The notes below the pieces were generated by a model. It was not told where the DNA came from and did not search any database. It saw nothing but the letters and a program-made list of their open reading frames with translations. Positions 1 to 9,224 of a stretch of DNA of 64,000 nucleotides are shown here, piece by piece. The translations under genes were made by a program, and so were the position numbers. Source of the DNA: Paenibacillus anaericanus. GTDB lineage: Bacteria > Bacillota > Bacilli > Paenibacillales > Paenibacillaceae. Where the stretch lies: the NCBI RefSeq assembly GCF_003994475.1, contig NZ_RZNY01000011.1:62001-126000 (forward strand), read 5' to 3'. Numbering within the stretch: position 1 is the first letter of the stretch; each line of letters opens with the position of its first letter.

Positions 1-1529
1 GTACCTGTTTTATCCAAAATGATGGTGTCAATCTTATGTGTTTGCTCTAAATGTTCCCCGCCCTTGAACAGAATTCCTAGTTCGGCTGCACGGCCGGAAC
101 CAGCCATAATAGAGGTTGGTGTAGCTAGACCGAGCGCACAAGGACAAGCGATAACTAGAACTGCGATTGCTTTCTCCAAAGCGCCTGCAAAGTCACCCGG
201 TGTTACGATGAAAAACCATACTAAGAATGCAACTACAGCGATCCCAACAACAATAGGTACAAAGATTCCAGAGATGACGTCGGCTACCCGTTGAATAGGA
301 GCTTTGGAACCCTGTGCTTCTTCAACCACTTTAATGATCTGCGCGAGAGCTGTTTCTTTACCCACTTTTGTTGCTTTAATCCGTAGCATCCCGTTTTTAT
401 TAATCGTTGCTCCAATAACGGTATCTCCAGCTTTCTTTTCAACAGGGAGACTTTCGCCTGTCAGCATAGATTCATCGATCGACGATGTGCCTTCCAGAAC
501 TTCGCCATCCACAGGTACTTTATTACCTGGACGAACAATAACAATATCGCCTGCAACAACATCTTCTACAGGAATACTTAGTTCTTGGCCCTCACGAACA
601 ACCAAAGCTGTCTTAGCTTGGAGACCCATCAAGGACTTAATAGCTTCTGATGTCCGGCCTTTTGCCAGGGATTCGAACAATTTCCCCATTAGAACCAGGG
701 TAATCAGTACAGCACTCGTTTCATAATACATTTCTGGTCCGTGATGTGCGTTACCGCCTTCAATGGCCCAAACAATGGTCAGGTACAGGCTGTAAAAGTA
801 GGCCGCTGAGGTTCCTAGTGAAACCAGAACATCCATGTTGGCACTGCCGTTACGTAGCGCTTTATATGCACCGACGTAAAACTGTCTTCCGATATAGAAT
901 TGAACCGGTGTTGCCAATATTAATTGGAACCATGGATTCATAAAGAGCTCCGGTAACCATACCCATGAAGTGAACGAAAAGTGGCTCACCATCGCCCACA
1001 ATAACGGCAATGAAAGAATCGCGGAGACCAGAAGTTTACGCTTTTGTCTGGAAAGTTCTTTCTCACGTTGTTGTGATGGATCACCTTGTTCTTGCTTAGG
1101 AACGGCTTTGTATCCGAGCTTCTCCACCCGCTTCTGCATATCGGACACCGATACTTCAACTGGATTAAATTCGACACGTGCGACTTCCATCGCAAAGTTA
1201 ACGTTAGCTGTGTTCACACCAGGTATTTTGTTTAACGTCTTCTCGATTCTCGTTGCGCAGGCTGCACAGGTCATACCTTCCAGTTGCAAATCTACAGTTT
1301 CTTTTGCCGTACTATAACCCAGTTTCTGAATACTCGCTTCCATCTTACTAACATCAACTTTACTTGGGTCATACGTTACTGTGGCTCTTTCCATCGCAAA
1401 GTTAACGTTGGCGTCTGTTACACCTTCTAGTTTGTTCAAGCCTTTTTCAATACGACTTGCACAAGCAGCACAAGTCATCCCTGTGATCTGTAGTGAAGTT
1501 TGTGATTGTCCCGTTTCAGTAGTTGCCAT
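1..1529 (-). CDS. copA: Copper-translocating P-type ATPase CopA (partial, 3' end outside window)
   Basis: This membrane ATPase exports Cu(I) from the cytosol. The visible 509 codons run from the ATG at 1529 to the phosphorylation motif DKTGT, which sits exactly at the left edge, so the P, N and last membrane parts lie outside. Two N-terminal metal-binding (HMA) domains are seen, each with GMTCAACA (about residues 17-24 and 90-97). They are followed by membrane helices, the actuator-domain TGES motif and the copper-selective CPC motif in [14 protein letters not shown]. The start has GAGGTG nine bases upstream. It lies 20 bases behind copZ and shares its CsoR-type promoter. Copper rather than silver or cadmium is inferred from CPC plus the CsoR/CopZ context. 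Confidence 0.96.
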   Translation of the reverse strand, partial: MATTETGQSQTSLQITGMTCAACASRIEKGLNKLEGVTDANVNFAMERATVTYDPSKVDVSKMEASIQKLGYSTAKETVDLQLEGMTCAACATRIEKTLNKIPGVNTANVNFAMEVARVEFNPVEVSVSDMQKRVEKLGYKAVPKQEQGDPSQQREKELSRQKRKLLVSAILSLPLLWAMVSHFSFTSWVWLPELFMNPWFQLILATPVQFYIGRQFYVGAYKALRNGSANMDVLVSLGTSAAYFYSLYLTIVWAIEGGNAHHGPEMYYETSAVLITLVLMGKLFESLAKGRTSEAIKSLMGLQAKTALVVREGQELSIPVEDVVAGDIVIVRPGNKVPVDGEVLEGTSSIDESMLTGESLPVEKKAGDTVIGATINKNGMLRIKATKVGKETALAQIIKVVEEAQGSKAPIQRVADVISGIFVPIVVGIAVVAFLVWFFIVTPGDFAGALEKAIAVLVIACPCALGLATPTSIMAGSGRAAELGILFKGGEHLEQTHKIDTIILDKTG

Positions 1530-1549
1530 TCTATAAACACCTCGTTTTT

Positions 1550-1747
1550 TTAGACTTCGTATCCCTGTTCTTCAATAGCTCCCTTGATTCTATCTATAGT
1601 TAGCTTGTTTTCGTCGAATTCTACAGTAACAGTGTTATTCTTGAGATCTACTCTATTCTTAACTCCAAGTATTGTTAAAGCACCTTCGATTGAGTTGACG
1701 CAGTGTCCGCAAGACATTCCTTTTACACTTAGCACTACATTTTGCAT
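1550..1747 (-). CDS. copZ: Copper chaperone CopZ
   Basis: A 65-residue cytosolic heavy-metal-associated domain protein that carries Cu(I) to CopA and, in relatives, to CsoR. The whole protein is one ferredoxin-like HMA fold with the metal motif GMSCGHC at about residues 10-16; the family length is 65-70. AAAGGAG precedes the ATG. It is the first gene of the copZ-copA operon; copA begins 20 bases after its stop codon. The Ser-Cys-Gly-His-Cys loop is typical of Bacillus-type CopZ. Confidence 0.95.
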   Translation of the reverse strand: MQNVVLSVKGMSCGHCVNSIEGALTILGVKNRVDLKNNTVTVEFDENKLTIDRIKGAIEEQGYEV

Positions 1748-1894
1748 GGACCATTTCTCCTTTAACTTGAGATTTTATTTTATAAAGACCTTTCTGATTA
1801 AGATAAGATACAGCGTGAACAAGTGGGTAAGTAAGCCACATATACTTTAGTGTCAACGAGGACGTTCACCGTTTCTCATCTCTACCGTAAATTT

Positions 1895-1924
1895 AGTATA
1901 CCCCCCTACCCTATATTATGTCAA
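1895..1924 (-). promoter_or_regulatory. copZA promoter with CsoR-type operator
   Basis: On the minus strand TTGACA (1924-1919) and TATACT (1900-1895) are separated by 18 bases. The spacer holds the C/G-run block TATACCCCCCTACCCTATA (1897-1915, plus-strand reading). A nearly identical block sits inside the csoR promoter (2473-2491), which is the main evidence that it is a CsoR operator. The rest of the 368-base gap between copZ and csoR holds a 5' leader of about 140 bases and the csoR terminator; a further CCCC run near 1978-1981 may be a weak half-site. Confidence 0.8.
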
Positions 1925-2077
1925 GTTTTAATAGCAAAAGTACGTCCTTACTTTCATCAAGCCCATTATATTTGTATACCCCAAAATGAGCTCACTTATC
2001 ATGTGCAGAGAAAAAGCGATACCGTGCTCGAACCTTGATTCGGAAGCAAAATCAGCATGAATTATATTTGAATCAAA

Positions 2078-2101
2078 CAAAAAAAGGATTCTTCCGAACC
2101 C
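2078..2101 (-). terminator. csoR terminator
   Basis: Read on the minus strand, GGGTTC-GGAA-GAATCC forms a six-pair stem with a tetraloop followed directly by seven T. It starts 15 bases after the csoR stop codon. Confidence 0.7.
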
Positions 2102-2115
2102 TTTGATGTGCTGCA

Positions 2116-2436
2116 TTATTTTATTAATTTTTTTATGGTCACAAGTAACTCATCAATAACTTCGTTCTCGCCATCCTGAATACGTTCGATGACACAACTC
2201 TTCATATGATTCTCTAACAGGAGTTTTCCTACACCGTTCAAGGCTGATTGAACGGAAGAGATTTGATTAAGCACATCATCACAATAAGTGTCTTTCTCAA
2301 TTAATCCCTTTAGCCCTCTAACTTGTCCTTCAATTCTGTTGAGCCGGCTGATTAAATTGTTCTTGGTAGTTTCAGAATGATGACTTTTACGTATATCAGA
2401 GTTACATGATCCGTGCTCCCCGGTTAAATCTTCCAT
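2116..2436 (-). CDS. csoR: Copper-sensing transcriptional repressor CsoR
   Basis: A 106-residue DUF156-family repressor that releases copZA when it binds Cu(I). The family core is clear: SRLNRIEGQVRGL near residue 30, then the metal ligands in the order Cys (TYCDD, about residue 52), His and Cys (NHMKSC, about residues 77-81), matching the C-H-C set of copper-responsive members. The N-terminal 25 residues are longer than usual and carry extra Cys and His residues. The start has GGAAGGAG upstream. It is transcribed from its own promoter, which contains the same operator as copZA, so it should be autoregulated. Confidence 0.95.
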   Translation of the reverse strand: MEDLTGEHGSCNSDIRKSHHSETTKNNLISRLNRIEGQVRGLKGLIEKDTYCDDVLNQISSVQSALNGVGKLLLENHMKSCVIERIQDGENEVIDELLVTIKKLIK

Positions 2437-2465
2437 GCAACAACAACTCCTTCCGTCATATATAG

Positions 2466-2494
2466 ATTATACTATAGCCCCCTATGCTATACAA
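2466..2494 (-). promoter_or_regulatory. csoR promoter with CsoR-type operator
   Basis: On the minus strand TTGTAT (2494-2489) is followed after 17 bases by TATAAT (2471-2466). The spacer contains TATAGCCCCCTATGCTATA (2473-2491, plus reading), which agrees with the copZA block at 16 of 19 positions. Confidence 0.78.
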
Positions 2495-2522
2495 AGTATA
2501 TCTACCATGTACGACAAACTTA

Positions 2523-4907
2523 TTAACGGTCCCGATTAACAATATAATTCAATAGGTGTTTCAGAAACACGATATTCCGGGGGATCTCTTGCAATGCTTC
2601 CATAGCTAGGCAGTAGTGTTCCCACATTTCTTTCCTGGCACCCTCATGACCAAGAATGGAGACAAAAGTTGAATTGTTATTTTCAACATCCTGGCCAATG
2701 GGTTTACCTAGTACGAGATGATCTCCTTCCAAATCAAGCAAATCATCCATAATTTGAAAGGCTATTCCTGCGTGATAGGCAAATTTTTTCAATGATGCTA
2801 TTTCCGTCTCATGAACCTTAGCGAGAATGGCAGGCATAACTAGAGAAGCCTCAAACGCAATTCCAGTTTTGTAGAAACATATCGTATTCAATTGCTCTAG
2901 TGTCAATGTTTTTCCTCTAGAATGCAAGTCCATTTCTTGTCCCATACACATATCTCCTGCTTTCTGGGACGAATATTTAATCAGGGCTAAGACAGTTGTA
3001 GCATCGAACTCATTGAGGGATGATTGTTCTTCAATCGCCTTCTGAATCAGATACAGTCCGGTTAATTCCGCAGTGGCACTATTATGAACCTGATGCAGTG
3101 TTGGGCGTCCTCTTCGTGTAGACGCATTATCTTGCGATGGAAGATCATCAAAGATCAAAGATGCGGTATGCATATACTCTACTGATCTCAGAAGCGGCAC
3201 AATCGCCGTAGGATGTAAGCCATATTCGTTAACGGCCATGACCCAAGTCAATATGGGACGTAGACGCTTTCCATCCCCTTCAAGACTATAATTTGCTGCA
3301 TCGATAAGCGATTCTCTTATTGGAGCAATCCCGTTATACTTGGGAATCTGCAATTGGAGGTTGATTTGATGTCGGACTGTTTTGACCGTATCGGCGAAGG
3401 TTTCCTTCTCTTTCCGATTGTTTCTAAGAACGGACACCACCTGGTCCCGAAGCAGTTTATCGAAGAAATCCACGTCATCCGCTTTTTTAACCATGCGCTG
3501 GATGAGACGATTGAACTCCGGATTTCCGGAAGCAAAGATCTCCATGATTTCATTATACTTTTCAATCCCTAGACGTTGCTTACAACGTTTTAGACCGTTG
3601 ATCGCACGATCCAGTACCACCTCACGGGTCTTAGCATTGGAGTGGTACACCGTATGGATCAAATGGGAGATGACAGCCCAGTATAATTCAAAAGGATTGA
3701 TTAGGTCAGAGCGCTGACCACGATATTTTAAATAATAAGTATAAGGTGTTACAGCCCCGTCTCTCATATCATCAAACATATCCGCAAAATCATCAGCTAA
3801 CTGGTTATAGATGCCATAAAAGAATGTACGCTGTTCAAAGCTCTCATCCTCAGGTGCACTCATAACAGAACGTACAATCAACCTCGAAGAAGAGGACTTT
3901 AAAATGATAGGTATATAAAGCTCTTCATTGGTGTAACTCGCATTCGATAGATCCTTAACACGGTCGATATCCTGAGAATGAAAAAACACGTAAGACTGCT
4001 CGAAAAATGTATGCAGCTTATCCGGTGGCTGATAGCTCTTAATATACTCAAAAGCCTCTCGAAGCTCTGAGTGTACATAATGTATAAACTCCTTGTTATC
4101 TCCATCCCACTCTCCTATTTCCGGTACCGTTCCAGTGAGAATCGCAGTTTCAATCATACGGGAATATTGTTCTTTCTCCGCAGGATGTAAGACCCCAGAA
4201 TCCAGAAGATCGTCAATAAAAGGATAGGTAAGTCCATAGGAATACCCCAGTCGGATGGCTTCATCAAGTCTCAGGGCGCGTTCCGCAGGTGATATGTTAG
4301 CATCCATCTCTTCAACCACATGTAGAATAACTCCGATAATGATTTTGATCAGTTTGCGCTGGGCATGCTCTGCATTCATTTCCTTCGGGAGATGGGCAGA
4401 TACTTGCTTAAGTTTATTTATCACCCAGATTGTGGCGTTTTCTACACCTTCCTTCTGTGCCCATCGATATACCCCAGCCAAACTTATATAATCAGGTTGG
4501 TCACCTTCATTTGTTCTGGTGGACCGAATTAAGTGTTTTTTTACATCGGCAACTACACGCTGAATCCTGATCTGTGTATCAGAAGAATCCAGAGCTTTGC
4601 CTAGATCCCGCATGTACATATAGGAAACACTTCGATCCAAGTATCCATCTAATTTTCCGGTATAATTTAGCCATTGAATATATCTATGATAATCCGTAGA
4701 ATCAGGTTGTCTCTTTCCTCTCGAGAATAAAGATAGCAATGAATGATGAGAAATATGGTCTCTTTTCCACAATTGAATATCTTCTGTTAACGTAGGTACA
4801 TAAGTCTTTGTGATGACCTGATCATAAAGTAATGCAAAATACTGAGCTGCCTTCTGCTCAGCTTCCCGATACCATGTATCGGCATGTTCTGTAAATACCA
4901 CATTCAT
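2523..4907 (-). CDS. Tandem isoprenoid-synthase protein (polyprenyl synthetase C-domain with related N-domain)
   Basis: The C-terminal third (about residues 520-794) is a trans-prenyltransferase: GDGKRLRP at 544-551, first Asp-rich motif DDLPSQD at 587-593 followed by RRGRPTLH, and second Asp-rich motif DDLLD at 721-725. Such enzymes build C15-C20 or longer allylic diphosphates. The N-terminal 500 residues are helical and carry DDLLD at 232-236 and DDFADMFDD at 372-380. Their spacing of 140 residues is close to the 134 in the C-domain, which suggests a second class I isoprenoid-synthase fold, possibly a terpene cyclase. Single-domain family members are about 300-350 residues, so 794 is exceptional. 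The gene stands alone; GAGGTAA precedes the ATG. C-domain assignment is firm, N-domain role is inference. Confidence 0.85.
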   Translation of the reverse strand: MNVVFTEHADTWYREAEQKAAQYFALLYDQVITKTYVPTLTEDIQLWKRDHISHHSLLSLFSRGKRQPDSTDYHRYIQWLNYTGKLDGYLDRSVSYMYMRDLGKALDSSDTQIRIQRVVADVKKHLIRSTRTNEGDQPDYISLAGVYRWAQKEGVENATIWVINKLKQVSAHLPKEMNAEHAQRKLIKIIIGVILHVVEEMDANISPAERALRLDEAIRLGYSYGLTYPFIDDLLDSGVLHPAEKEQYSRMIETAILTGTVPEIGEWDGDNKEFIHYVHSELREAFEYIKSYQPPDKLHTFFEQSYVFFHSQDIDRVKDLSNASYTNEELYIPIILKSSSSRLIVRSVMSAPEDESFEQRTFFYGIYNQLADDFADMFDDMRDGAVTPYTYYLKYRGQRSDLINPFELYWAVISHLIHTVYHSNAKTREVVLDRAINGLKRCKQRLGIEKYNEIMEIFASGNPEFNRLIQRMVKKADDVDFFDKLLRDQVVSVLRNNRKEKETFADTVKTVRHQINLQLQIPKYNGIAPIRESLIDAANYSLEGDGKRLRPILTWVMAVNEYGLHPTAIVPLLRSVEYMHTASLIFDDLPSQDNASTRRGRPTLHQVHNSATAELTGLYLIQKAIEEQSSLNEFDATTVLALIKYSSQKAGDMCMGQEMDLHSRGKTLTLEQLNTICFYKTGIAFEASLVMPAILAKVHETEIASLKKFAYHAGIAFQIMDDLLDLEGDHLVLGKPIGQDVENNNSTFVSILGHEGARKEMWEHYCLAMEALQEIPRNIVFLKHLLNYIVNRDR

Positions 4908-5140
4908 ACGATGGATTACCTCAACTTTTAGTTTTATTTAAAATGTATTCATTAAACACGCAAGGGTTTCTCCAGGGGTGAAAAATGATTCAAATTCAAG
5001 CAGCACAAATTCATCGGCTCATGTTCTTATCTTTATACGTAAAAGAATCTATTGGGTTACGCAAATGTAACGAAGTTAAGTTGTTAAAATTATACTATTG
5101 AGTTGCGTATTTCCTTAATCATCCATTTCTTGAACAAATA

Positions 5141-5167
5141 AAAAAAAGGAGCCACGAAACATGCTCC
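5141..5167 (-). terminator. Terminator after ROK regulator
   Basis: Minus-strand stem GGAGC with a ten-base loop and GCTCC, followed by a run of seven to eight T. It lies 20 bases beyond the stop codon of the ROK gene. The remaining sequence up to the synthase start at 4907 shows nothing else recognisable. Confidence 0.7.
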
Positions 5168-5187
5168 TCAACTTTAATTGAAATGGT

Positions 5188-6240
5188 TCACTCATGCTCT
5201 CCATCCATGTGAATACTCGTTCCCGAAACCATGAGATCAAGTGCAAGACTCTGTAGTCCATATAAATAATCTTGCATCCAATTACTTAGCGTAAGTTCTG
5301 GTAGGTGTTCGGTGGGAATATAAGTGGCACTCCTGTTAGTGATTTGATTAAGCATAGACTCATCTACTTCATCGGAATGAAAAATAATGGTCCGAGGGTT
5401 AAGCATAGCGGTAAATGTAACTACCATCCGACTAATAGCATCTATTTCCTGCTCTTGTTGAAGATTTGTTTTGTCTAATTCTGTTCTTCTCTTTAATGAG
5501 TCCCCAAAATTCCGGTCATCATACTGAGGCACGAAAGCAATCTCCCCTGAGAAAAATGAATTACCTCGTATTACATCGCCATTGACGATAATACCGGCAC
5601 CAGGACCATTTTGTCCGAGATACAAATAGACTAGTGACGGATTATGCTCAATTTTATTGTTATTGCTATATCCGAGAACTGCCGCATTCATATCGTTCTC
5701 TACGACAACAGGAATAGAGAAACGCTCCTCAAAATATCCTTTCAAATCAAAATGATGAAACTGCTCATAGTTCGGTATATAAATGATTTGCCCATCCTTG
5801 ACTGAGGCAGGAACGCCGATTGCGATTGAACTAATCTTGGGGTGTTTCTCTATAATTTCCTCAATATGCTTAGTAACGTCTGATGCATCTTCCATCAATA
5901 AGCTTGCTATCTTCCCCTGGTCCTTCAATTCTCCCAAACAATTAAAAACAGTATAATTCGTTTCATTTTTCTCTAAAAATATGGCTAAGCCCAACATAAA
6001 TTCAGGATTGTAGCGATATCTCTTTGCTCGTCTGCCACCGTTAGAATCATCCATACCAGCTAAAATAACTTCCCCATCGTCCTCCATTTGGGACAAGAAC
6101 TTGCTGATGGTCGGGAAACTGATGCCTAACTTTTGACTAAGCTCAACTTTCGTTGAACTTCCTAGCTCTATAAGAAGGGTTCGTATACTTTGGAGGATGA
6201 CTTTTTTCATATCTTTAGCGTTTATTAGTAGATCATTCAT
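5188..6240 (-). CDS. ROK-family transcriptional regulator
   Basis: An N-terminal winged helix (about residues 10-60 from the chosen start; KVELSQKLGISFPTISKFLS is the helix-turn-helix) is joined to a ROK sugar-kinase-like domain with GVPASVKDGQI and VENDMNAAVLGY. The cysteine cluster that binds zinc in NagC/Mlc and in true kinases is absent, so a regulatory role is favoured. An in-frame ATG exists at 6330, but the ATG at 6240 has GAGGTGAT seven bases upstream and matches the usual N-terminus. It follows the hydrolase gene by about 100 bases on the same strand. The effector, presumably a sugar, is unknown. Confidence 0.85.
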   Translation of the reverse strand: MNDLLINAKDMKKVILQSIRTLLIELGSSTKVELSQKLGISFPTISKFLSQMEDDGEVILAGMDDSNGGRRAKRYRYNPEFMLGLAIFLEKNETNYTVFNCLGELKDQGKIASLLMEDASDVTKHIEEIIEKHPKISSIAIGVPASVKDGQIIYIPNYEQFHHFDLKGYFEERFSIPVVVENDMNAAVLGYSNNNKIEHNPSLVYLYLGQNGPGAGIIVNGDVIRGNSFFSGEIAFVPQYDDRNFGDSLKRRTELDKTNLQQEQEIDAISRMVVTFTAMLNPRTIIFHSDEVDESMLNQITNRSATYIPTEHLPELTLSNWMQDYLYGLQSLALDLMVSGTSIHMDGEHE

Positions 6241-6341
6241 AAATGGTATCACCTCATTAAGCAACTTATTTAATATGTTTAATATGTTGACAAGATGATA
6301 CCAGAAATTGATTTTAGAAGCAACGAACATAACACGGTCCT

Positions 6342-7220
6342 TTATTCAGCATGTTTACTAATGAACCTCTTTGCCACTTCGCCTGCTGCTATCGGAAGTT
6401 GCATCCAGACATAAGCATGGATAGATTTTTCTATACGCTCAATTTCATATATATCCAATAGACTAGCGAACGTATGTAGACTCTTTCTAATTTTCTCATC
6501 CTCCCATTCTTCTTCGCCAGGAAGGAACAGAACAGGACATTGTACCTTTTCGTAATATTGCTCAAATTTCACATCCCAGTATTTATGAATATATTCGGTT
6601 CTAACATGGTTCAAATAGCAATATGTAAAATTACCGTCTTTCATCTGTTGAAGATTGTTTTCAAAGTAAGCTAAGAAATATTCATTCCATAATCCTTCTT
6701 GAACAAATTCTTCTCGTTCTTCCTCGATGTACTCGTCTTTAGTTTTAAAAACACGTTCAATTCTTTCGGCTAATTGAGCCCGTTGAACTTCTTTGTTCTG
6801 TTCGATCTCATCCTCTGTACCATTAAATAACCCATGTTCTCCAAATTCATTACATAGAGCGCCTTCACAAATAAGGGATTTGACCAGTTCTGGATGTGAA
6901 GCAGCTAAACTAAGACCAATCTCAGCCCCCATTGAGCTACCTACAATATGACAGTGATCTACATTTAATCGCTGCAACAATATATAAATGTCATTAGCCA
7001 TATCATCAATATGATATCCAGTTAAAGGCTTGTCTGATTTGCCATGTCCTCGAAAATCCGGCGCAATTACACTGTATTTGTCTGCAAATTGTGGGATAAT
7101 TCCTTCCCACATATTCAAATTCCCACCACTAAAGTGTAGAAACAAAACAACTTCCTTATAATCTAATGAATACTTTACATTAATCCCTATATGTTCTAGT
7201 TTGATTATTTCCTCTTTCAT
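6342..7220 (-). CDS. Alpha/beta-fold hydrolase
   Basis: A soluble single-domain hydrolase of about 292 residues. Visible motifs are HFSGGN in the oxyanion-hole position, DFRGHGKSDKP, the nucleophile elbow GSSMGAE (Ser of GxSxG), and a C-terminal His in SIHAYVW that would complete the triad. An insertion of charged helices (lid) lies between the nucleophile and the last strand. The upstream ATG at 7262 lacks a ribosome site, whereas the ATG at 7220 has a G-rich site eight bases before it. Substrate cannot be told; esterase, lactonase or haloperoxidase-like members share this pattern. It lies upstream of, and may be co-transcribed with, the ROK regulator. Confidence 0.85.
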   Translation of the reverse strand: MKEEIIKLEHIGINVKYSLDYKEVVLFLHFSGGNLNMWEGIIPQFADKYSVIAPDFRGHGKSDKPLTGYHIDDMANDIYILLQRLNVDHCHIVGSSMGAEIGLSLAASHPELVKSLICEGALCNEFGEHGLFNGTEDEIEQNKEVQRAQLAERIERVFKTKDEYIEEEREEFVQEGLWNEYFLAYFENNLQQMKDGNFTYCYLNHVRTEYIHKYWDVKFEQYYEKVQCPVLFLPGEEEWEDEKIRKSLHTFASLLDIYEIERIEKSIHAYVWMQLPIAAGEVAKRFISKHAE

Positions 7221-7351
7221 TTTCTTTGCCCCCCGGGTGCTATTGATGCATACTCTATTCATCCGAAACTAATTCTCTAAAGTTTTTACAATTCCTGCTT
7301 CTACTCTGCTTGTACATGTTCTTGTTCAGCTAAAGTGCCTGTTAACTGAAT

Positions 7352-7378
7352 AAAGAGGCTGCCACGTGGCTGCCCCTT
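7352..7378 (-). terminator. Terminator after DMT transporter
   Basis: An imperfect hairpin built on GCCACGTGGC with outer pairing AGGGGC/GCCTCT, followed on the minus strand by T-rich sequence. It separates the DMT gene (stop 7460) from the hydrolase gene. Similar GGCTGCC stems recur at 49874 and 62909. Confidence 0.6.
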
Positions 7379-7459
7379 TCATTATTGAAATATTATTCTA
7401 TTAGCGAAATAGAATGGTATGGAATCATCGCTGTCTTGCTATCGATACCAGAGAGAAAC

Positions 7460-8383
7460 TCAAAGTTCTACCTTTTGCAGAGATGCTTTTGAGGACCCTT
7501 TCCTCTTCCACAACGGCAATAATTGCGGTGCTGCAATTCCGATCAGAACAACGATAATTCCGACCCAGCGTAGTGCTGAAACATCCTCTTGTAGCACTAA
7601 GACTGAGGCAACTACAGCTGCTGGTAATTCCGTTGCCCCTAGAATCGTTGCCAGACCTGACCCGACTTTTGGGACTCCGATAGAAAAGAAAATGACAGGT
7701 ATAATGGAACCCAACAATGCTAACGGGATACCAAACTTCCACAGTCCATTTGGAATAGCTCCATCGTAAATAAATGAAGGTGAGAACACGACTAACACTA
7801 CAATCAATGCACTAGTCAACATGTACAAGCTTTTGTTAATCACAGGTACCCCAGTAGCTACTCTTCCACTTACAAAGATATATAAAGCAAATGTCACAGC
7901 TGACACTAACCCGCAAATAATACCGCTAGTCGTTATTTCACCTTCACTTGGCTCAAAGACGCCACCTGCCAATAGCGTTCCGATGATGAGTATTACAATC
8001 GATATACACTTATCTCGGCTCGGAAAGGTTCTTTCTACAACGGCCTCTAGAATAACTCCAATCCAAGTAAATTGGAACAAGAGTACAACCGCGATCGACG
8101 CGGGCAATTGTTCGACGGCTAACCCGTAGAATATACCTGTTAAACTGATGGTGATTCCAGCGCCTAATAGAGAAACACCTGCTTTTAAACCCAATCTTCT
8201 ACGGGAAAATAATAAAACCATGAGTAGCAAAATACACCAACCAAAAAAGTATTGTGACCCAACTAATTCCTGCATCGTAAACCCATCTTTAAATCCTAGC
8301 TTCATAATCGTAGAGAGAACTCCATAACTAATGGCACCTATTAACACTAGTGCAGCATATTTCAACATCCTAATATTCATCAT
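7460..8383 (-). CDS. EamA/DMT-family transporter
   Basis: An integral membrane protein of about 307 residues with ten predicted helices in two EamA repeats, typical of drug/metabolite exporters. LGATELPAAVVASVLVLQE near the end is characteristic of the second repeat. The frame is open up to 8503, but those residues lie across a hairpin and are soluble in character; the ATG pair at 8383/8380 has GGGAAGTGG upstream and fits the first helix. Expression probably starts at the promoter near 8554-8583 and passes through a leader with a strong hairpin. Substrate unknown. Confidence 0.88.
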   Translation of the reverse strand: MMNIRMLKYAALVLIGAISYGVLSTIMKLGFKDGFTMQELVGSQYFFGWCILLLMVLLFSRRRLGLKAGVSLLGAGITISLTGIFYGLAVEQLPASIAVVLLFQFTWIGVILEAVVERTFPSRDKCISIVILIIGTLLAGGVFEPSEGEITTSGIICGLVSAVTFALYIFVSGRVATGVPVINKSLYMLTSALIVVLVVFSPSFIYDGAIPNGLWKFGIPLALLGSIIPVIFFSIGVPKVGSGLATILGATELPAAVVASVLVLQEDVSALRWVGIIVVLIGIAAPQLLPLWKRKGSSKASLQKVEL

Positions 8384-8418
8384 GAACCACTTCCCTTTCT
8401 GTAGATACCGGTTGTGAC

Positions 8419-8453
8419 ATAAGAAAGCCCCTTGTCTTATAACGACAAGGGGC
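8419..8453 (-). promoter_or_regulatory. Leader hairpin (possible attenuator) before DMT transporter
   Basis: A perfect ten-pair inverted repeat, GCCCCTTGTC and GACAAGGGGC (8427-8436 and 8444-8453) with a seven-base loop, is followed on the minus strand by TTTCTT and then, 30 bases on, by the ribosome site. It resembles an intrinsic terminator placed inside a leader of about 165 bases. I could not match the upstream leader to a known riboswitch or T-box. Confidence 0.6.
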
Positions 8454-8553
8454 GAATGAAACCAAAGAATACATCTCTGACAAAATTCCGCCACTCTATC
8501 CAACTGGATCGAGTTTGAGTTATTAACTTACTAGAACCTAAACACAGAAATTT

Positions 8554-8583
8554 ATTATACGATAGCTTACATAGATAGGTCAA
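8554..8583 (-). promoter_or_regulatory. Promoter of DMT transporter
   Basis: Minus-strand TTGACC (8583-8578) and TATAAT (8559-8554) with an 18-base spacer. Predicted start of transcription is near 8547. Confidence 0.6.
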
Positions 8584-8591
8584 CTTCATCT

Positions 8592-9224
8592 TTATAATAC
8601 CGTTTTTACTCCAAACCCTATTAACATTACTCCGGTAGATTTTTGAAACACGTTTTGAAACCTAGGCTTTTTGAGCCACTTTTTCACATGGTCTAATAGG
8701 AACACTAAGATCAAAAACCATCCCACTGCTATTAAAGTAAGGATTAATCCTAAAACAATCAGTTGTTGATTGGTGTCTCCTTTAAGATCAATGAATTGAG
8801 GCATAAATGTGATGTAGACCAAAACGGTCTTAGGGTTAAGAATATTACTGATTACTCCTTGTAAATAGGATTCCTTAGAATGATTGTGAGATATCTTTTC
8901 CAAAGAAAGCTGACTATCTGCTTGAACATCCTCAAATGAAAGTGTACTTTTAGCAAAAAAAGATCTTATTCCAATGTAAAACAAGTAGGCTGCTCCCAAA
9001 TACTTTATAGTATTGAAGAGAACTACGGACTGGGCAATGACAACTGATAAACCGAGAACAACAATAATTGTCCAGAAGGTAAGACCTGTCGCCATCCCGA
9101 GTATCGTATAACGTCCGGCCTTTGCGCCGTGGTTGAGTGTATTTTTCATTATAAGTACCGTATCCGTACCGGGCAACATAGACATCATTAGGGCCATTAA
9201 GATATATGCTAGTAAATTATCCAT
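8592..9224 (-). CDS. LysE/RhtB-family amino-acid exporter
   Basis: A membrane protein of about 210 residues with six helices. The N-terminal PGTDTVLIMKNTL pattern and GWFLILVFLL are typical of LysE/RhtB translocators, which export amino acids or derivatives. The ATG at 9224 has GAGGAG just upstream and overlaps the AraC stop codon by eight bases, implying translational coupling. The ATG at 9242 is less well placed. The AraC regulator immediately upstream probably controls it; the substrate is not evident. Confidence 0.87.
   Translation of the reverse strand: MDNLLAYILMALMMSMLPGTDTVLIMKNTLNHGAKAGRYTILGMATGLTFWTIIVVLGLSVVIAQSVVLFNTIKYLGAAYLFYIGIRSFFAKSTLSFEDVQADSQLSLEKISHNHSKESYLQGVISNILNPKTVLVYITFMPQFIDLKGDTNQQLIVLGLILTLIAVGWFLILVFLLDHVKKWLKKPRFQNVFQKSTGVMLIGFGVKTVL

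Noticed and set aside
986..1317. Plus- and minus-strand frames inside copA
   Set aside because: Shadow frames of copA; no ribosome sites and no protein-like motifs.
8384..8503. N-terminal extension of the DMT transporter
   Set aside because: The in-frame codons cross a strong hairpin, have no ribosome site, and add a soluble Cys-rich segment foreign to the family.
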